Source of the DNA: Branchiostoma floridae
Lineage: Eukaryota > Chordata > Leptocardii > Amphioxiformes > Branchiostomatidae
Direction of reading: 5' to 3'
Length of the DNA stretch: 64,000 bases
Assembly (NCBI RefSeq): GCF_000003815.2
Contig: NC_049981.1
Span: 2,705,644-2,769,643 of the forward strand
A program made the translations under genes and the position numbers. Under the pieces are notes generated by a model. It was not told where the DNA came from, made no database searches, and was given only the letters and a program-made list of their open reading frames with translations. Below are positions 42,401-55,445 of the stretch, piece by piece; the first letter of the stretch is position 1; each line of letters opens with the position of its first letter.

Positions 42401-45400
42401 CTTTCCTTACTTTTCTACAGGGCTTGAAAGCGAATGAAGGGTCGCCTAGGTAACCGCTAAGCGAACCTTTCGGTAACCGCAAAGAGACCCTATNNNNNNN
42501 NNNNNNNNNNNNNNNNNNNNNNNNNNNNNNNNNNNNNNNNNNNNNNNNNNNNNNNNNNNNNNNNNNNNNNNNNNNNNNNNNNNNNNNNNNNNNNNNNNNN
42601 NNNNNNNNNNNNNNNNNNNCAGGGCTTGAAAGCGAATGAACGGTCGCCTGGGTAACTGCTAAGCGAACCTTTCGGTAACTGCAAAGAGACCCCATACGAT
42701 CGAACTTTCAGAATCTTGAAGAAAATGTGCGTTACTTCTATCACTTGAATTCGATAGTACAACCCGTAAGGAGAAGACAAAAAGTGATTTGAGTACTAAA
42801 AATTACTTCCTTACTTTTCCACAGGGCTTGCAAGCGAATGAAGTGTCGCCTGGGTAACCTATAAGCGAACCTTTCGGTAACCGCAAAGAGACCCTATACG
42901 ATCGAACTTTCAGTATCTTGAAGAAAATGTGCGTTACTTCTATCACGAGAATTCGATAGTACACCCCGTAGGGAGAAGACAAAAAGTGATTTGAGTACTA
43001 AAAATTACTTCCTTACTTTTCCACAGGGCTTGAAAGAGAATGAAGTGTCGCCTGGGTACCTTATAAGCGCACCTTTCGGTAAGTGCAGAGAGACCCCATG
43101 CGATCGAACTTTCAGTATCTAGAAGAAAATGTGCGTTACTTCTCTCACGAGAATTATAGTACAACCCGTAAGGAGAAGACAAAAAGTAATTTGAGTACTA
43201 AAAATTACTTCCTTACTTTTCTACAGGGCTTGCAAGCGAATGAAGGGTCGCCTGGGTAACTGCTAAGCGAACCTTTCGGTAACCGCAAAGAGACCCTATA
43301 CGATCGAACTTTCAGAATCTTGAAGAAAATGTGCGTTACTTCTATCACTTGAATTCGATAGTACAACCCGTAAGGAGAAGACAAAAAGTGATTTGAGTAC
43401 TAAAAATTACTTCCTTACTTTTCTACAGGGCTTGAAAGCGAATGAAGGGTCGCCTGGGTAACCGATAAGCGAACCTTTCGGTAACCGCAAAGAGACCCCA
43501 TACGATCGAACTTTCAGAATCTTGAAGAAAATGTGCGTTACTTCTATCACTTGAATTCGATAGTACAACCCGTAAGGAGAAGACAAAAAGTGATTTGAGT
43601 ACTAAAAATTACTTCCTTACTTTTCTACAGGGCTTGAAAGCGAATGAAGGGTCGCCTGGGTAACCGCTAAGCGAACCTTTCGGTAACCGCAAAGAGACCC
43701 CATACGATCGAACTTTCAGAATCTTGAAGAAAATGTGCGTTACTTCTATCACTTGAATTCGATAGTACAACCCGTAAGGAGAAGACAAAAAGTGATTTGA
43801 GTACTAAAAATTACTTCCTTACTTTTCTACAGGGCTTAAAAGCGAATGAAGGGTCGCCTAGGTAACCGCTAAGCGAACCTTTCGGTAACCGCAAAGAGAC
43901 CCCATACGATCGAACTTTCAGAATCTTGAAGAAAATGTGCGTTACTTCTATCACTTGAATTCGATAGTAAAACCCGTAAGGAGAAGACAAAAAGTAATTT
44001 GAGTACTAAAAATTACTTCCTTACTTTTCTACAGGGCTTGCAAGCGAATGAAGGGTCGCCTGGGTAACCGCTAAGCGAACCTTTCGGTAACCGCAAAGAG
44101 ACCCTATACGATCGAACTTTCAGAATCTTGAAGAAAATGTGCGTTACTTCTATCACTTGAATTCGATAGTACAACCCGTAAGGAGAAGACAAAAAGTGAT
44201 TTGAGTACTAAAAATTACTTCCTTACTTTTCTACAGGGCTTGAAAGCGAATGAAAGGTCGCCTGGGTAACCGATAAGCGAACCTTTCGGTAACCGCAAAG
44301 AGACCCCATACGATCGAACTTTCAGAATCTTGAAGAAAATGTGCGTTACTTCTATCACTTGAATTCGATAGTACAACCCGTAAGGAGAAGACAAAAAGTG
44401 ATTTGAGTACTAAAAATTACTTCCTTACTTTTCTACAGGGCTTGCAAGCGAATGAAGGGTCGCCTGGGTAACCGCTAAGCGAACCTTTCGGTAACCGCAA
44501 AGAGACCCTATACGATCGAACTTTCAGAATCTTGAAGAAAATGTGCGTTACTTCTATCACTTGAATTCGATAGTACAACCCGTAAGGAGAAGACAAAAAG
44601 TGATTTGAGTACTAAAAATTACTTTCTTACTTTTCTACAGGGCTTAAAAGCGAATGAAGGGTCGCCTAGGTAACCGCTAAGCGAACCTTTCGGTAACCGC
44701 AAAGAGACCCTATACGATCGAACTTTCAGAATCTTGAAGAAAATGTGCGTTACTTCTATCACTTGAATTCGATAGTACAACCCGTAAGGAGAAGACAAAA
44801 AGTGATTTGAGTACTAAAAATTACTTCCTTACTTTTCTACAGGGCTTGAAAGCGAATGAAGGGTCGCCTGGGTAACCGCTAAGCGAACCTTTCGGTAACC
44901 GCAAAGAGACCCCATACGATCGAACTTTCAGAATCTTGAAGAAAATGTGCGTTACTTCTATCACTTGAATTCGATAGTACAACCCGTAAGGAGAAGACAA
45001 AAAGTGATTTGAGTACTAAAAATTACTTCCTTACTTTTCTACAGGGCTTGAAAGCGAATGAAGGGTCGCCTGGGTAACCGCTAAGCGAACCTTTCGGTAA
45101 CCGCAAAGAGACCCCATACGATCGAACTTTCAGAATCTTGAAGAAAATGTGCGTTACTTCTATCACTTGAATTCGATAGTACAACCCGTAAGGAGAAGAC
45201 AAAAAGTGATTTGAGTACTAAAAATTACTTCCTTACTTTTCTACAGGGCTTGAAAGCGAATGAAGGGTCGCCTAGGTAACCGCTAAGCGAACCTTTCGGT
45301 AACCGCAAAGAGACCCCATACGATCGAACTTTCAGAATCTTGAAGAAAATGTGCGTTACTTCTATCACTTGAATTCGATAGTACAACCCGTAAGGAGAAG

Positions 45401-48400
45401 ACAAAAAGTGATTTGAGTACTAAAAATTACTTCCTTACTTTTCTACAGGGCTTGAAAGCGAATGAAGGGTCGCCTGGGTAACCGCTAAGCGAACCTTTCG
45501 GTAACCGCAAAGAGACCCCATACGATCGAACTTTCAGAATCTTGAAGAAAATGTGCGTTACTTCTATCACTTGAATTCGATAGTACAACCCGTAAGGAGA
45601 AGACAAAAAGTGATTTGAGTACTAAAAATCACTTCCTTACTTTTCTACAGGGCTTGAAAGCGAATGAAGGGTCGCCTAGGTAACCGCTAAGCGAACCTTT
45701 CGGTAACCGCAAAGAGACCCCATACGATCGAACTTTCAGAATCTTGAAGAAAATGTGCGTTACTTCTATCACTTGAATTCGATAGTACAACCCGTAAGGA
45801 GAAGACAAAAAGTGATTTGAGTACTAAAAATTACTTCCTTACTTTTCTACAGGGCTTGAAAGCGAATGAAGGGTCGCCTGGGTAACCGATAAGCGAACCT
45901 TTCGGTAACCGCAAAGAGACCATATACGGTCGAACTTTCAGAATCTTGAAGAAAATGTGCGTTACTTCTATCACTTGAATTCGATAGTACAACCCGTAAG
46001 GAGAAGACAAAAAGTGATTTGAGTACTAAAAATTACTTCCTTACTTTTCTACAGGGCTTGAAAGCGAATGAAGGGTCGCCTGGGTAACCGCTAAGCGAAC
46101 CTTTCGGTAACTGCAAAGAGACCCCATACGATCGAACTTTCAGAATCTTGAAGAAAATGTGCGTTACTTCTATCACTTGAATTCGATAGTACAACCCGTA
46201 AGGAGAAGACAAAAAGTGATTTGAGTACTAAAAATTACTTCCTTACTTTTCTACAGGGCTTGAAAGCGAATGAAGGGTCGCCTGGGTAACCGCTAAGCGA
46301 ACCTTTCGGTAACTGCAAAGAGACCCCATACGATCGAACTTTCAGAATCTTGAAGAAAATGTGCGTTACTTCTATCACTTGAATTCGATAGTACAACCCG
46401 TAAGGAGAAGACAAAAAGTGATTTGAGTACTAAAAATTACTTCCTTACTTTTCTACAGGGCTTGAAAGCGAATGAAGGGTCGCCTGGGTAACCGATAAGC
46501 GAACCTTTCGGTAACCGCAAAGAGACCCCATACGATCGAACTTTCAGAATCTTGAAGAAAGTGTGCGTTACTTCTATCACTTGAATTCGATAGTACAACC
46601 CGTAAGGAGAAGACAAAAAGTGATTTGAGTACTAAAAATTACTTCCTTACTTTTCTACAGGGCTTGAAAGCGAATGAAGGGTCGCCTGGGTAACCGCTAA
46701 GCGAACCTTTCGGTAACTGCAAAGAGACCCCATACGATCGAACTTTCAGAATCTTGAAGAAAATGTGCGTTACCTCTATCACTTGAATTCGATAGTACAA
46801 CCCGTAAGGAGAAGACAAAAAGTGATTTGAGTACTAAAAATTACTTCCTTACTTTTCTACAGGGCTTGCAAGCGAATGAAGGGTCGCCTAGGTAACCGCT
46901 AAGCGAACATTTCGGTAACTGCAAAGAGACCCTATACGATCGAACTTTCAGAATCTTGAAGAAAATGTGCGTTACTTCTATCACTTGAATTCGATAGTAC
47001 AACCCGTAAGGAGAAGACAAAAAGTGATTTGAGTACTAAAAATTACTTCCTTACTCTTCTACAGGGCTTGAAAGCGAATGAAAGGTCGCCTGGGTAACCG
47101 ATAAGCGAACCTTTCGGTAACCGCAAAGAGACCCCATACGGTCGAACTTTCAGAATCTTGAAGAAAGTGTGCGTTACTTCTATCACTTGAAGTCGATAGT
47201 ACAACCCGTAAGGAGAAGACAAAAAGTGATTTGAGTACTAAAAATTACTTCCTTACTTTTCTACAGGGCTTGAAAGCGAATGAAGGGTCGCCTGGGTAAC
47301 CGCTAAGCGAACCTTTCGGTAACTGCAAAGAGACCCCATACGATCGAACTTTCAGAATCTTGAAGAAAATGTGCGTTACTTCTATCACTTGAATTCGATA
47401 GTACATCCCGTAAGGAGAAGACAAAAAGTGATTTGAGTACTAAAAATTACTTCCTTACTTTTCTACAGGGCTTAAAAGCGAATGAAGGGTCGCCTAGGTA
47501 ACCGCTAAGCGAACCTTTCGGTAACCGCAAAGAGACCCCATACGATCGAACTTTCAGAATCTTGAAGAAAATGTGCGTTACTTATATCACTTGAATTCGA
47601 TAGTAAAACCCGTAAGGAGAAGACAAAAAGTGATTTGAGTACTAAAAATTACTTCCTTACTTTTCTACAGGGCTTGAAAGCGAATGAAGGGTCGCCTGGG
47701 TAACCGATAAGCGAACCTTTCGGTAACCGCAAAGAGACCCCATACGATCGAACTTTCAGAATCTTGAAGAAAATGTGCGTTACTTCTATCACTTGAATTC
47801 GATAGTACAACCCGTAAGGAGAAGACAAAAAGTGAACTTTTGAGTACTAAAAATTACTTCCTTACTTTTCTACAGGGCTTGAAAGCGAATGAAGGGTCGC
47901 CTGGGTAACCGCTAAGCGAACCTTTCGGTAACTGCAAAGAGACCCCATACGATCGAACTTTCAGAATCTTGAAGAAAATGTGCGTTACTTCTATCACTTG
48001 AATTCGATAGTACAACCCCGTAAGGAGAAGACAAAAAGTGATTTGAGTACTAAAAATTACTTCCTTACTTTTCTACAGGGCTTAAAAGCGAATGAAGGGT
48101 CGCCTAGGTAACCGCTAAGCGAACCTTTCGGTAACCGCAAAGAGACCCTATACGATCGAACTTTCAGAATCTTGAAGAAAATGTGCGTTACTTCTATCAC
48201 TTGAATTCGATAGTACAACCCGTAAGGAGAAGACAAAAAGTGATTTGAGTACTAAAAATTACTTCCTTACTTTTCTACAGGGCTTGAAAGCGAATGAAGG
48301 GTCGCCTGGGTAACCGCTAAGCGAACCTTTCGGTAACCGCAAAGAGACCCCATACGATCGAACTTTCAGAATCTTGAAGAAAATGTGCGTTACTTCTATC

Positions 48401-51400
48401 ACTTGAATTCGATAGTACAACCCGTAAGGAGAAGACAAAAAGTGATTTGAGTACTAAAAATTACTTCCTTACTTTTCTACAGGGCTTGAAAGCGAATGAA
48501 GGGTCGCCTAGGTAACCGCTAAGCGAACCTTTCGGTAACTGCAAAGAGACCCCATACGATCGAACTTTCAGAATCTTGAAGAAAATGTGCGTTACTTCTA
48601 TCACTTGAATTCGATAGTACAACCCGTAAGGAGAAGACAAAAAGTGATTTGAGTACTAAAAATTACTTCCTTACTTTTCTACAGGGCTTGAAAGCGAATG
48701 AAGGGTCGCCTAGGTAACCGCTAAGCGAACCTTTCGGTAACCGCAAAGAGACCCCATACGATCGAACTTTCAGACTCTTGAAGAAAATGTGCGTTACTTC
48801 TATCACTTGAATTCAATAGTACAACCCGTAAGGAGAAGACAAAAAGTGATTTGAGTACTAAAAATTACTTCCTTACTTTTCTACAGGGCTTGAAAGCGAA
48901 TGAAGGGTCGCCTGGGTAACCGCTAAGCGAACCTTTCGGTAACCGCAAAGAGACCCCATACGATCGAACTTTCAGAATCTTGAAGAAAATGTGCGTTACT
49001 TCTATCACTTGAATTCGATAGTACAACCCGTAAGGAGAAGACAAAAAGTGATTTGAGTACTAAAAATTACTTCCTTACTTTTCTACAGGGCTTGAAAGCG
49101 AATGAAGGGTCGCCTGGGTAACCGCTAAGCGAACCTTTCGGTAACCGCAAAGAGACCCCATACGATCGAACTTTCAGAATCTTGAAGAAAATGTGCGTTA
49201 CTTCTATCACTTGAATTCGATAGTACAACCCGTAAGGAGAAGACAAAAAGTGATTTGAGTACTAAAAATTACTTCCTTACTTTTCTACAGGGCTTAAAAG
49301 CGAATGAAGGGTCGCCTAGGTAACCGCTAAGCGAACCTTTCGGTAACCGCAAAGAGACCCCATACGATTGAACTTTCAGAATCTTGAAGAAAATGTGCGT
49401 TACTTCTATCACTTGAATTCGATAGTAAAACCCGTAAGGAGAAGACAAAAAGTGATTTGAGTACTAAAAATTACTTCCTTACTTTTCTACAGGGCTTGAA
49501 AGCGAATGAAAGGTCGCCTGGGTAACCGATAAGCGAACCTTTCGGTAACCGCAAAGAGACCCCATACGGTCGAACTTTCAGAATCTTGAAGAAAGTGTGC
49601 GTTACTTCTATCACTTGAAGTCAATAGTACAACCCGTAAGGAGAAGACAAAAAGTGATTTGAGTACTAAAAATTACTTCCTTACTTTTCTACAGGGCTTG
49701 AAAGCGAATGAAGGGTCGCCTGGGTAACCGCTAAGCGAACCTTTCGGTAACTGCAAAGAGACCCCATACGATCGAACTTTCAGAATCTTGAAGAAAATGT
49801 GCGTTACTTCTATCACTTGAATTCGATAGTACAACCCGTAAGGAGAAGACAAAAAGTGATTGGAGTACTAAAAATTACTTCCTTACTTTTCTACAGGGCT
49901 TAAAAGCGAATGAAGGGTCGCCTAGGTAACCGCTAAGCGAACCTTTCGGTAACCGCAAAGAGACCCCATACGATCGAACTTTCAGAATCTTGAAGAAAAT
50001 GTGCGTTACTTCTATCACTTGAATTCGATAGTAAAACCCGTAAGGAGAAGACAAAAAGTAATTTGAATACTAAAAATTACTTCCTTTACTTTTCTACAGG
50101 GCATTGCAAGCGAATGAAGGGTCGCCTGGGTAACCGCTAAGCGAACCTTTCGGTAACCCGCAAAGAGACCCTATACGATCGAACTTTCAGAATCTTGAAG
50201 AAAATGTGCGTTACTTCTATCACTTGAATTCGATAGTACAACCCGTAAGGAGAAGACAAAAAGTGATTTGAGTACTAAAAATTACTTCCTTACTTTTCTA
50301 CAGGGCTTGAAAGCGAATGAAGGGTCGCCTGGGTAACCGCTAAGCGAACCTTTCGGTAACCGCAAAGAGACCCCATACGATCGAACTTTCAGAATCTTGA
50401 AGAAAATGTGCGTTACTTCTATCACTTGAATTCGATAGTACAACCCGTAAGGAGAAGACAAAAAGTGATTTGAGTACTAAAAATCACTTCCTTACTTGTC
50501 TACAGGGCTTAAAAGCGAATGAAGGGTCGCCTAGGTAACCGCTAAGCGAACCTTTCGGTAACTGCAAAGAGACCCCATACGATCGAACTTTCAGAATCTT
50601 GAAGAAAATGTGCGTTACTTCTATCACTTGAATTCGATAGTACAACCCGTAAGGAGAAGACAAAAAGTGATTTGAGTACTAAAAATTACTTCCTTACTTT
50701 TCTACAGGGCTTGAAAGCGAATGAAGGGTCGCCTGGGTAACCGATAAGCGAACCTTTCGGTAACCGCAAAGAGACCCCATACGATCGAACTTTCAGAATC
50801 TTGAAGAAAGTGTGCGTTACTTCTATCACTTGAATTCAATAGTACAACCCGTAAGGAGAAGACAAAAAGTGATTTGAGTACTAAAAATTACTTCCTTACT
50901 TTTCTACAGGGCTTGAAAGCGAATGAAGGGTCGCCTGGGTAACCGATAAGCGAACCTTTCGGTAACCGCAAAGAGACCCCATACGGTCGAACTTTCAGAA
51001 TCTTGAAGAAAGTGTGCGTTACTTCTATCACTTGAATTCGATAGTACAACCCGTAAGGAGAAGACAAAAAGTGATTTGAGTACTAAAAATTACTTCCTTA
51101 CTTTTCTACAGGGCTTGAAAGCGAATGAAGGGTCGCCTGGGTAACCGCTAAGCGAACCTTTCGGTAACCGCAAAGAGACCCCATACGATCGAACTTTCAG
51201 AATCTTGAAGAAAATGTGCGTTACTTCTATCACTTGAATTCGATAGTACAACCCGTAAGGAGAAGACAAAAAGTGATTTGAGTACTAAAAATTACTTCCT
51301 TACTTTTCTACAGGGCTTGCAAGCGAATGAAGGGTCGCCTGGGTAACTGCTAAGCGAACCTTTCGGTAACCGCAAAGAGACCCCATACGATCGAACTTTC

Positions 51401-53320
51401 AGAATCTTGAAGAAAATGTGCGTTACTTCTATCACTTGAATTCGATAGTACAACCCGTAAGGAGAAGACAAAAAGTGATTTGAGTACTAAAAATTACTTC
51501 CTTACTTTTCTACAGGGCTTGAAAGCGAATGAAGGGTCGCCTGGGTAACCGCTAAGCGAACCTTTCGGTAACCGCAAAGAGACCCCATACGATCGAACTT
51601 TCAGAATCTTGAAGAAAATGTGCGTTACTTCTATCACTTGAATTCGATAGTACAACCCGTAAGGAGAAGACAAAAAGTGATTTGAGTACTAAAAATTACT
51701 TCCTTACTTTTCTACAGGGCTTAAAAGCGAATGAAGGGTCGCCTAGGTAACCGCTAAGCGAACCTTTCGGTAACCGCAAAGAGACCCCATACGATCGAAC
51801 TTTCAGAATCTTGAAGAAAATGTGCGTTACTTCTATCACTTGAATTCGATAGTACAACCCGTAAGGAGAAGACAAAAAGTGATTTGAGTACTAAAAATTA
51901 CTTCCTTACTTTTCTACAGGGCTTGAAAGCGAATGAAGGGTCGCCTGGGTAACCGCTAAGCGAACCTTTCGGTAACTGCAAAGAGACCCCATACGATCGA
52001 ACTTTCAGAATCTTGAAGAAAATGTGCGTTACTTCTATCACTTGAATTCGATAGTACAACCCGTAAGGAGAAGACAAAAAGTGATTTGAGTACTAAAAAT
52101 TACTTCCTTACTTTTCTACAGGGCTTAAAAGCGAATGAAGGGTCGCCTAGGTAACCGCTAAGCGAACCTTTCGGTAACCGCAAAGAGACCCCATACGATT
52201 GAACTTTCAGAATCTTGAAGAAAATGTGCGTTACTTCTATCACTTGAATTCGATAGTAAAACCCGTAAGGAGAAGACAAAAAGTGATTTGAGTACTAAAA
52301 ATTACTTCCTTACTTTTCTACAGGGCTTGAAAGCGAATGAAAGGTCGCCTGGGTAACCGATAAGCGAACCTTTCGGTAACCGCAAAGAGACCCCATACGG
52401 TCGAACTTTCAGAATCTTGAAGAAAGTGTGCGTTACTTCTATCACTTGAAGTCAATAGTACAACCCGTAAGGAGAAGACAAAAAGTGATTTGAGTACTAA
52501 AAATTACTTCCTTACTTTTCTACAGGGCTTGAAAGCGAATGAAGGGTCGCCTGGGTAACCGCTAAGCGAACCTTTCGGTAACTGCAAAGAGACCCCATAC
52601 GATCGAACTTTCAGAATCTTGAAGAAAATGTGCGTTACTTCTATCACTTGAATTCGATAGTACAACCCGTAAGGAGAAGACAAAAAGTGATTTGAGTACT
52701 AAAAATTACTTCCTTACTTTTCTACAGGGCTTAAAAGCGAATGAAGGGTCGCCTAGGTAACCGCTAAGCGAACCTTTCGGTAACCGCAAAGAGACCCCAT
52801 ACGATCGAACTTTCAGAATCTTGAAGAAAATGTGCGTTACTTCTATCACTTGAATTCGATAGTACAACCCGTAAGGAGAAGACAAAAAGTGATTTGAGTA
52901 CTAAAAATTACTTCCTTACTTTTCTACAGGGCTTGCAAGCGAATGAAGGGTCGCCTGGGTAACCGCTAAGCGAACCTTTCGGTAACCGCAAAGAGACCCC
53001 ATACGATCGAACTTTCAGAATCTTGAAGAAAGTGTGCGTTACTTCTATCACTTGAATTCAATAGTACAACCCGTAAGGAGAAGACAAAAAGTGATTTGAG
53101 TACTAAAAATTACTTCCTTACTTTTCTACAGGGCTTGAAAGCGAATGAAGGGTCGCCTGGGTAACCGCTAAGCGAACCTTTCGGTAACCGCAAAGAGACC
53201 CCATACAGTCGAACTTTCAGAATCTTGAAGAAAATGTGCGTTACTTCTATCACTTGAATTCAATAGTACAACCCGTAAGGAGAAGACAAAAAGTGATTTG
53301 AGTACTAAAAATTACTTCCT
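39446..53320. repeat. Satellite block 1, subfamily A
   Basis: Diagnostic states: CTTTTCTACAGGG, GAATGAAGGGTCG and mostly GAATTCGATAG. Sub-variants alternate (CCGATAAGCG, AACTGCAAAG, GGGCTTAAAAGCG, CATACGGTCG). The first two or three units are the most diverged, as expected at an array edge. Confidence 0.9.
42494..42619. other. Assembly gap in satellite, 126 N
   Basis: Run of N within a satellite unit. The flanks are satellite on both sides. Confidence 1.
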
Positions 53321-55445
53321 TACTTTTCCACAGGGCTTGAAAGCGAATGACGGGTCGCCTAGGTAACCGCTAAGCGAACCTTTCGGTAACCGCAAAGAAA
53401 CCCCATACGATCGAACTTTCAGAATCTTGAAGAAAATGTGCGTTACTTCTATCACTTGAATTCAATAGTACAACCCGTAAGGAGAAGACAAAAAGTGATT
53501 TGAGTACTAAAAATTACTTCCTTACTTTTCCACAGGGCTTGAAAGCGAATGACGGGTCGCCTAGGTAACCGCTAAGCGAACCTTTCGGTAACCGCAAAGA
53601 GACCCCATACGATCGAACTTTCAGAATCTTGAAGAAAATGTGCGTTACTTCTATCACTTGAATTCAATAGTACAACCCGTAAGGAGAAGACAAAAAGTGA
53701 TTTGAGTACTAAAAATTACTTCCTTACTTTTCCACAGGGCTTGAAAGCGAATGACGGGTCGCCTAGGTAACCGCTAAGCGAACCTTTCGGTAACCGCAAA
53801 GAGACCCCATACGATCGAACTTTCAGAATCTTGAAGAAAATGTGCGTTACTTCTATCACTTGAATTCAATAGTACAACCCGTAAGGAGAAGACAAAAAGT
53901 GATTTGAGTACTAAAAATTACTTCCTTACTTTTCCACAGGGCTTGAAAGCGAATGACGGGTCGCCTAGGTAACCGCTAAGCGAACCTTTCGGTAACCGCA
54001 AAGAGACCCCATACGATCGAACTTTCAGAATCTTGAAGAAAATGTGCGTTACTTCTATCACTTGAATTCAATAGTACAACCCGTAAGGAGAAGACAAAAA
54101 GTGATTTGAGTACTAAAAATTACTTTCTTACTTTTCCACAGGGCTTGAAAGCGAATGACGGGTCGCCTAGGTAACCGCTAAGCGAACCTTTCGGTAACCG
54201 CAAAGAGACCCCATACGATCGAACTTTCAGAATCTTGAAGAAAATGTGCGTTACTTCTATCACTTGAATTCAATAGTACAACCCGTAAGGGAGAAGGACA
54301 AAAAGTGATTTGAGTACTAAAAAATTACTNNNNNNNNNNNNNNNNNNNNNNNNNNNNNNNNNNNNNNNNNNNNNNNNNNNNNNNNNNNNNNNNNNNNNNN
54401 NNNNNNNNNNNNNNNNNNNNNNNNNNNNNCTAGGGTAACCGCTAAGCGAACCTTTCGGTAACCGCAAAGAGACCCCATACGATCGAACTTTCAGAATCTT
54501 GAAGAAAATGTGCGTTACATCTATCACTTGAATTCAATACTACAACCCGTAAGGAGAAGACAAAAAGTGATTTGAGTACTAAAAATTACTTCCTTACTTT
54601 TCCACAGGGCTTGAAAGCGAATGACGGGTCGCCTAGGTAACCGCTAAGCGAACCTTTCGGTAACCGCAAAGAGACCCCATACGATCGAACTTTCAGAATC
54701 TTGAAGAAAATGTGCGTTACTTCTATCACTTGAATTCAATAGTACAACCCGTAAGGAGAAGACAAAAAGTGATTTGAGTACTAAAAATTACTTCCTTACT
54801 TTTCCACAGGGCTTGAAAGCGAATGACGGGTCGCCTAGGTAACCGCTAAGCGAACCTTTCGGTAACCGCAAAGAGACCCCATACGATCGAACTTTCAGAA
54901 TCTTGAAGAAAATGTGCGTTACTTCTATCACTTGAATTCAATAGTACAACCCGTAAGGAGAAGACAAAAAGTGATTTGAGTACTAAAAATTACTTCCTTA
55001 CTTTTCCACAGGGCTTGAAAGCGAATGACGGGTCGCCTAGGTAACCGCTAAGCGAACCTTTCGGTAACCGCAAAGAGACCCCATACGATCGAACTTTCAG
55101 AATCTTGAAGAAAATGTGCGTTACTTCTATCACTTGAATTCAATAGTACAACCCGTAAGGAGAAGACAAAAAGTGATTTGAGTACTAAAAATTACTTCCT
55201 TACTTTTCCACAGGGCTTGAAAGCGAATGACGGGTCGCCTAGGTAACCGCTAAGCGAACCTTTCGGTAACCGCAAAGAGACCCCATACGATCGAACTTTC
55301 AGAATCTTGAAGAAAATGTGCGTTACTTCTATCACTTGAATTCAATAGTACAACCCGTAAGGAGAAGACAAAAAGTGATTTGAGTACTAAAAATTACTTC
55401 CTTACTTTTCCACAGGGCTTGAAAGCGAATGACGGGTCGCCTAGT
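53321..55445. repeat. Satellite block 2, subfamily B
   Basis: Diagnostic states: CTTTTCCACAGGG, GAATGACGGGTCGCCTAGG and GAATTCAATAG. Units are almost identical. The switch back to A lies in a unit with the one-base shorter CGCCTAGTAACC. Confidence 0.9.
54330..54429. other. Assembly gap in satellite, 100 N
   Basis: 100 N, flanked by small indels typical of read ends. Confidence 1.
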
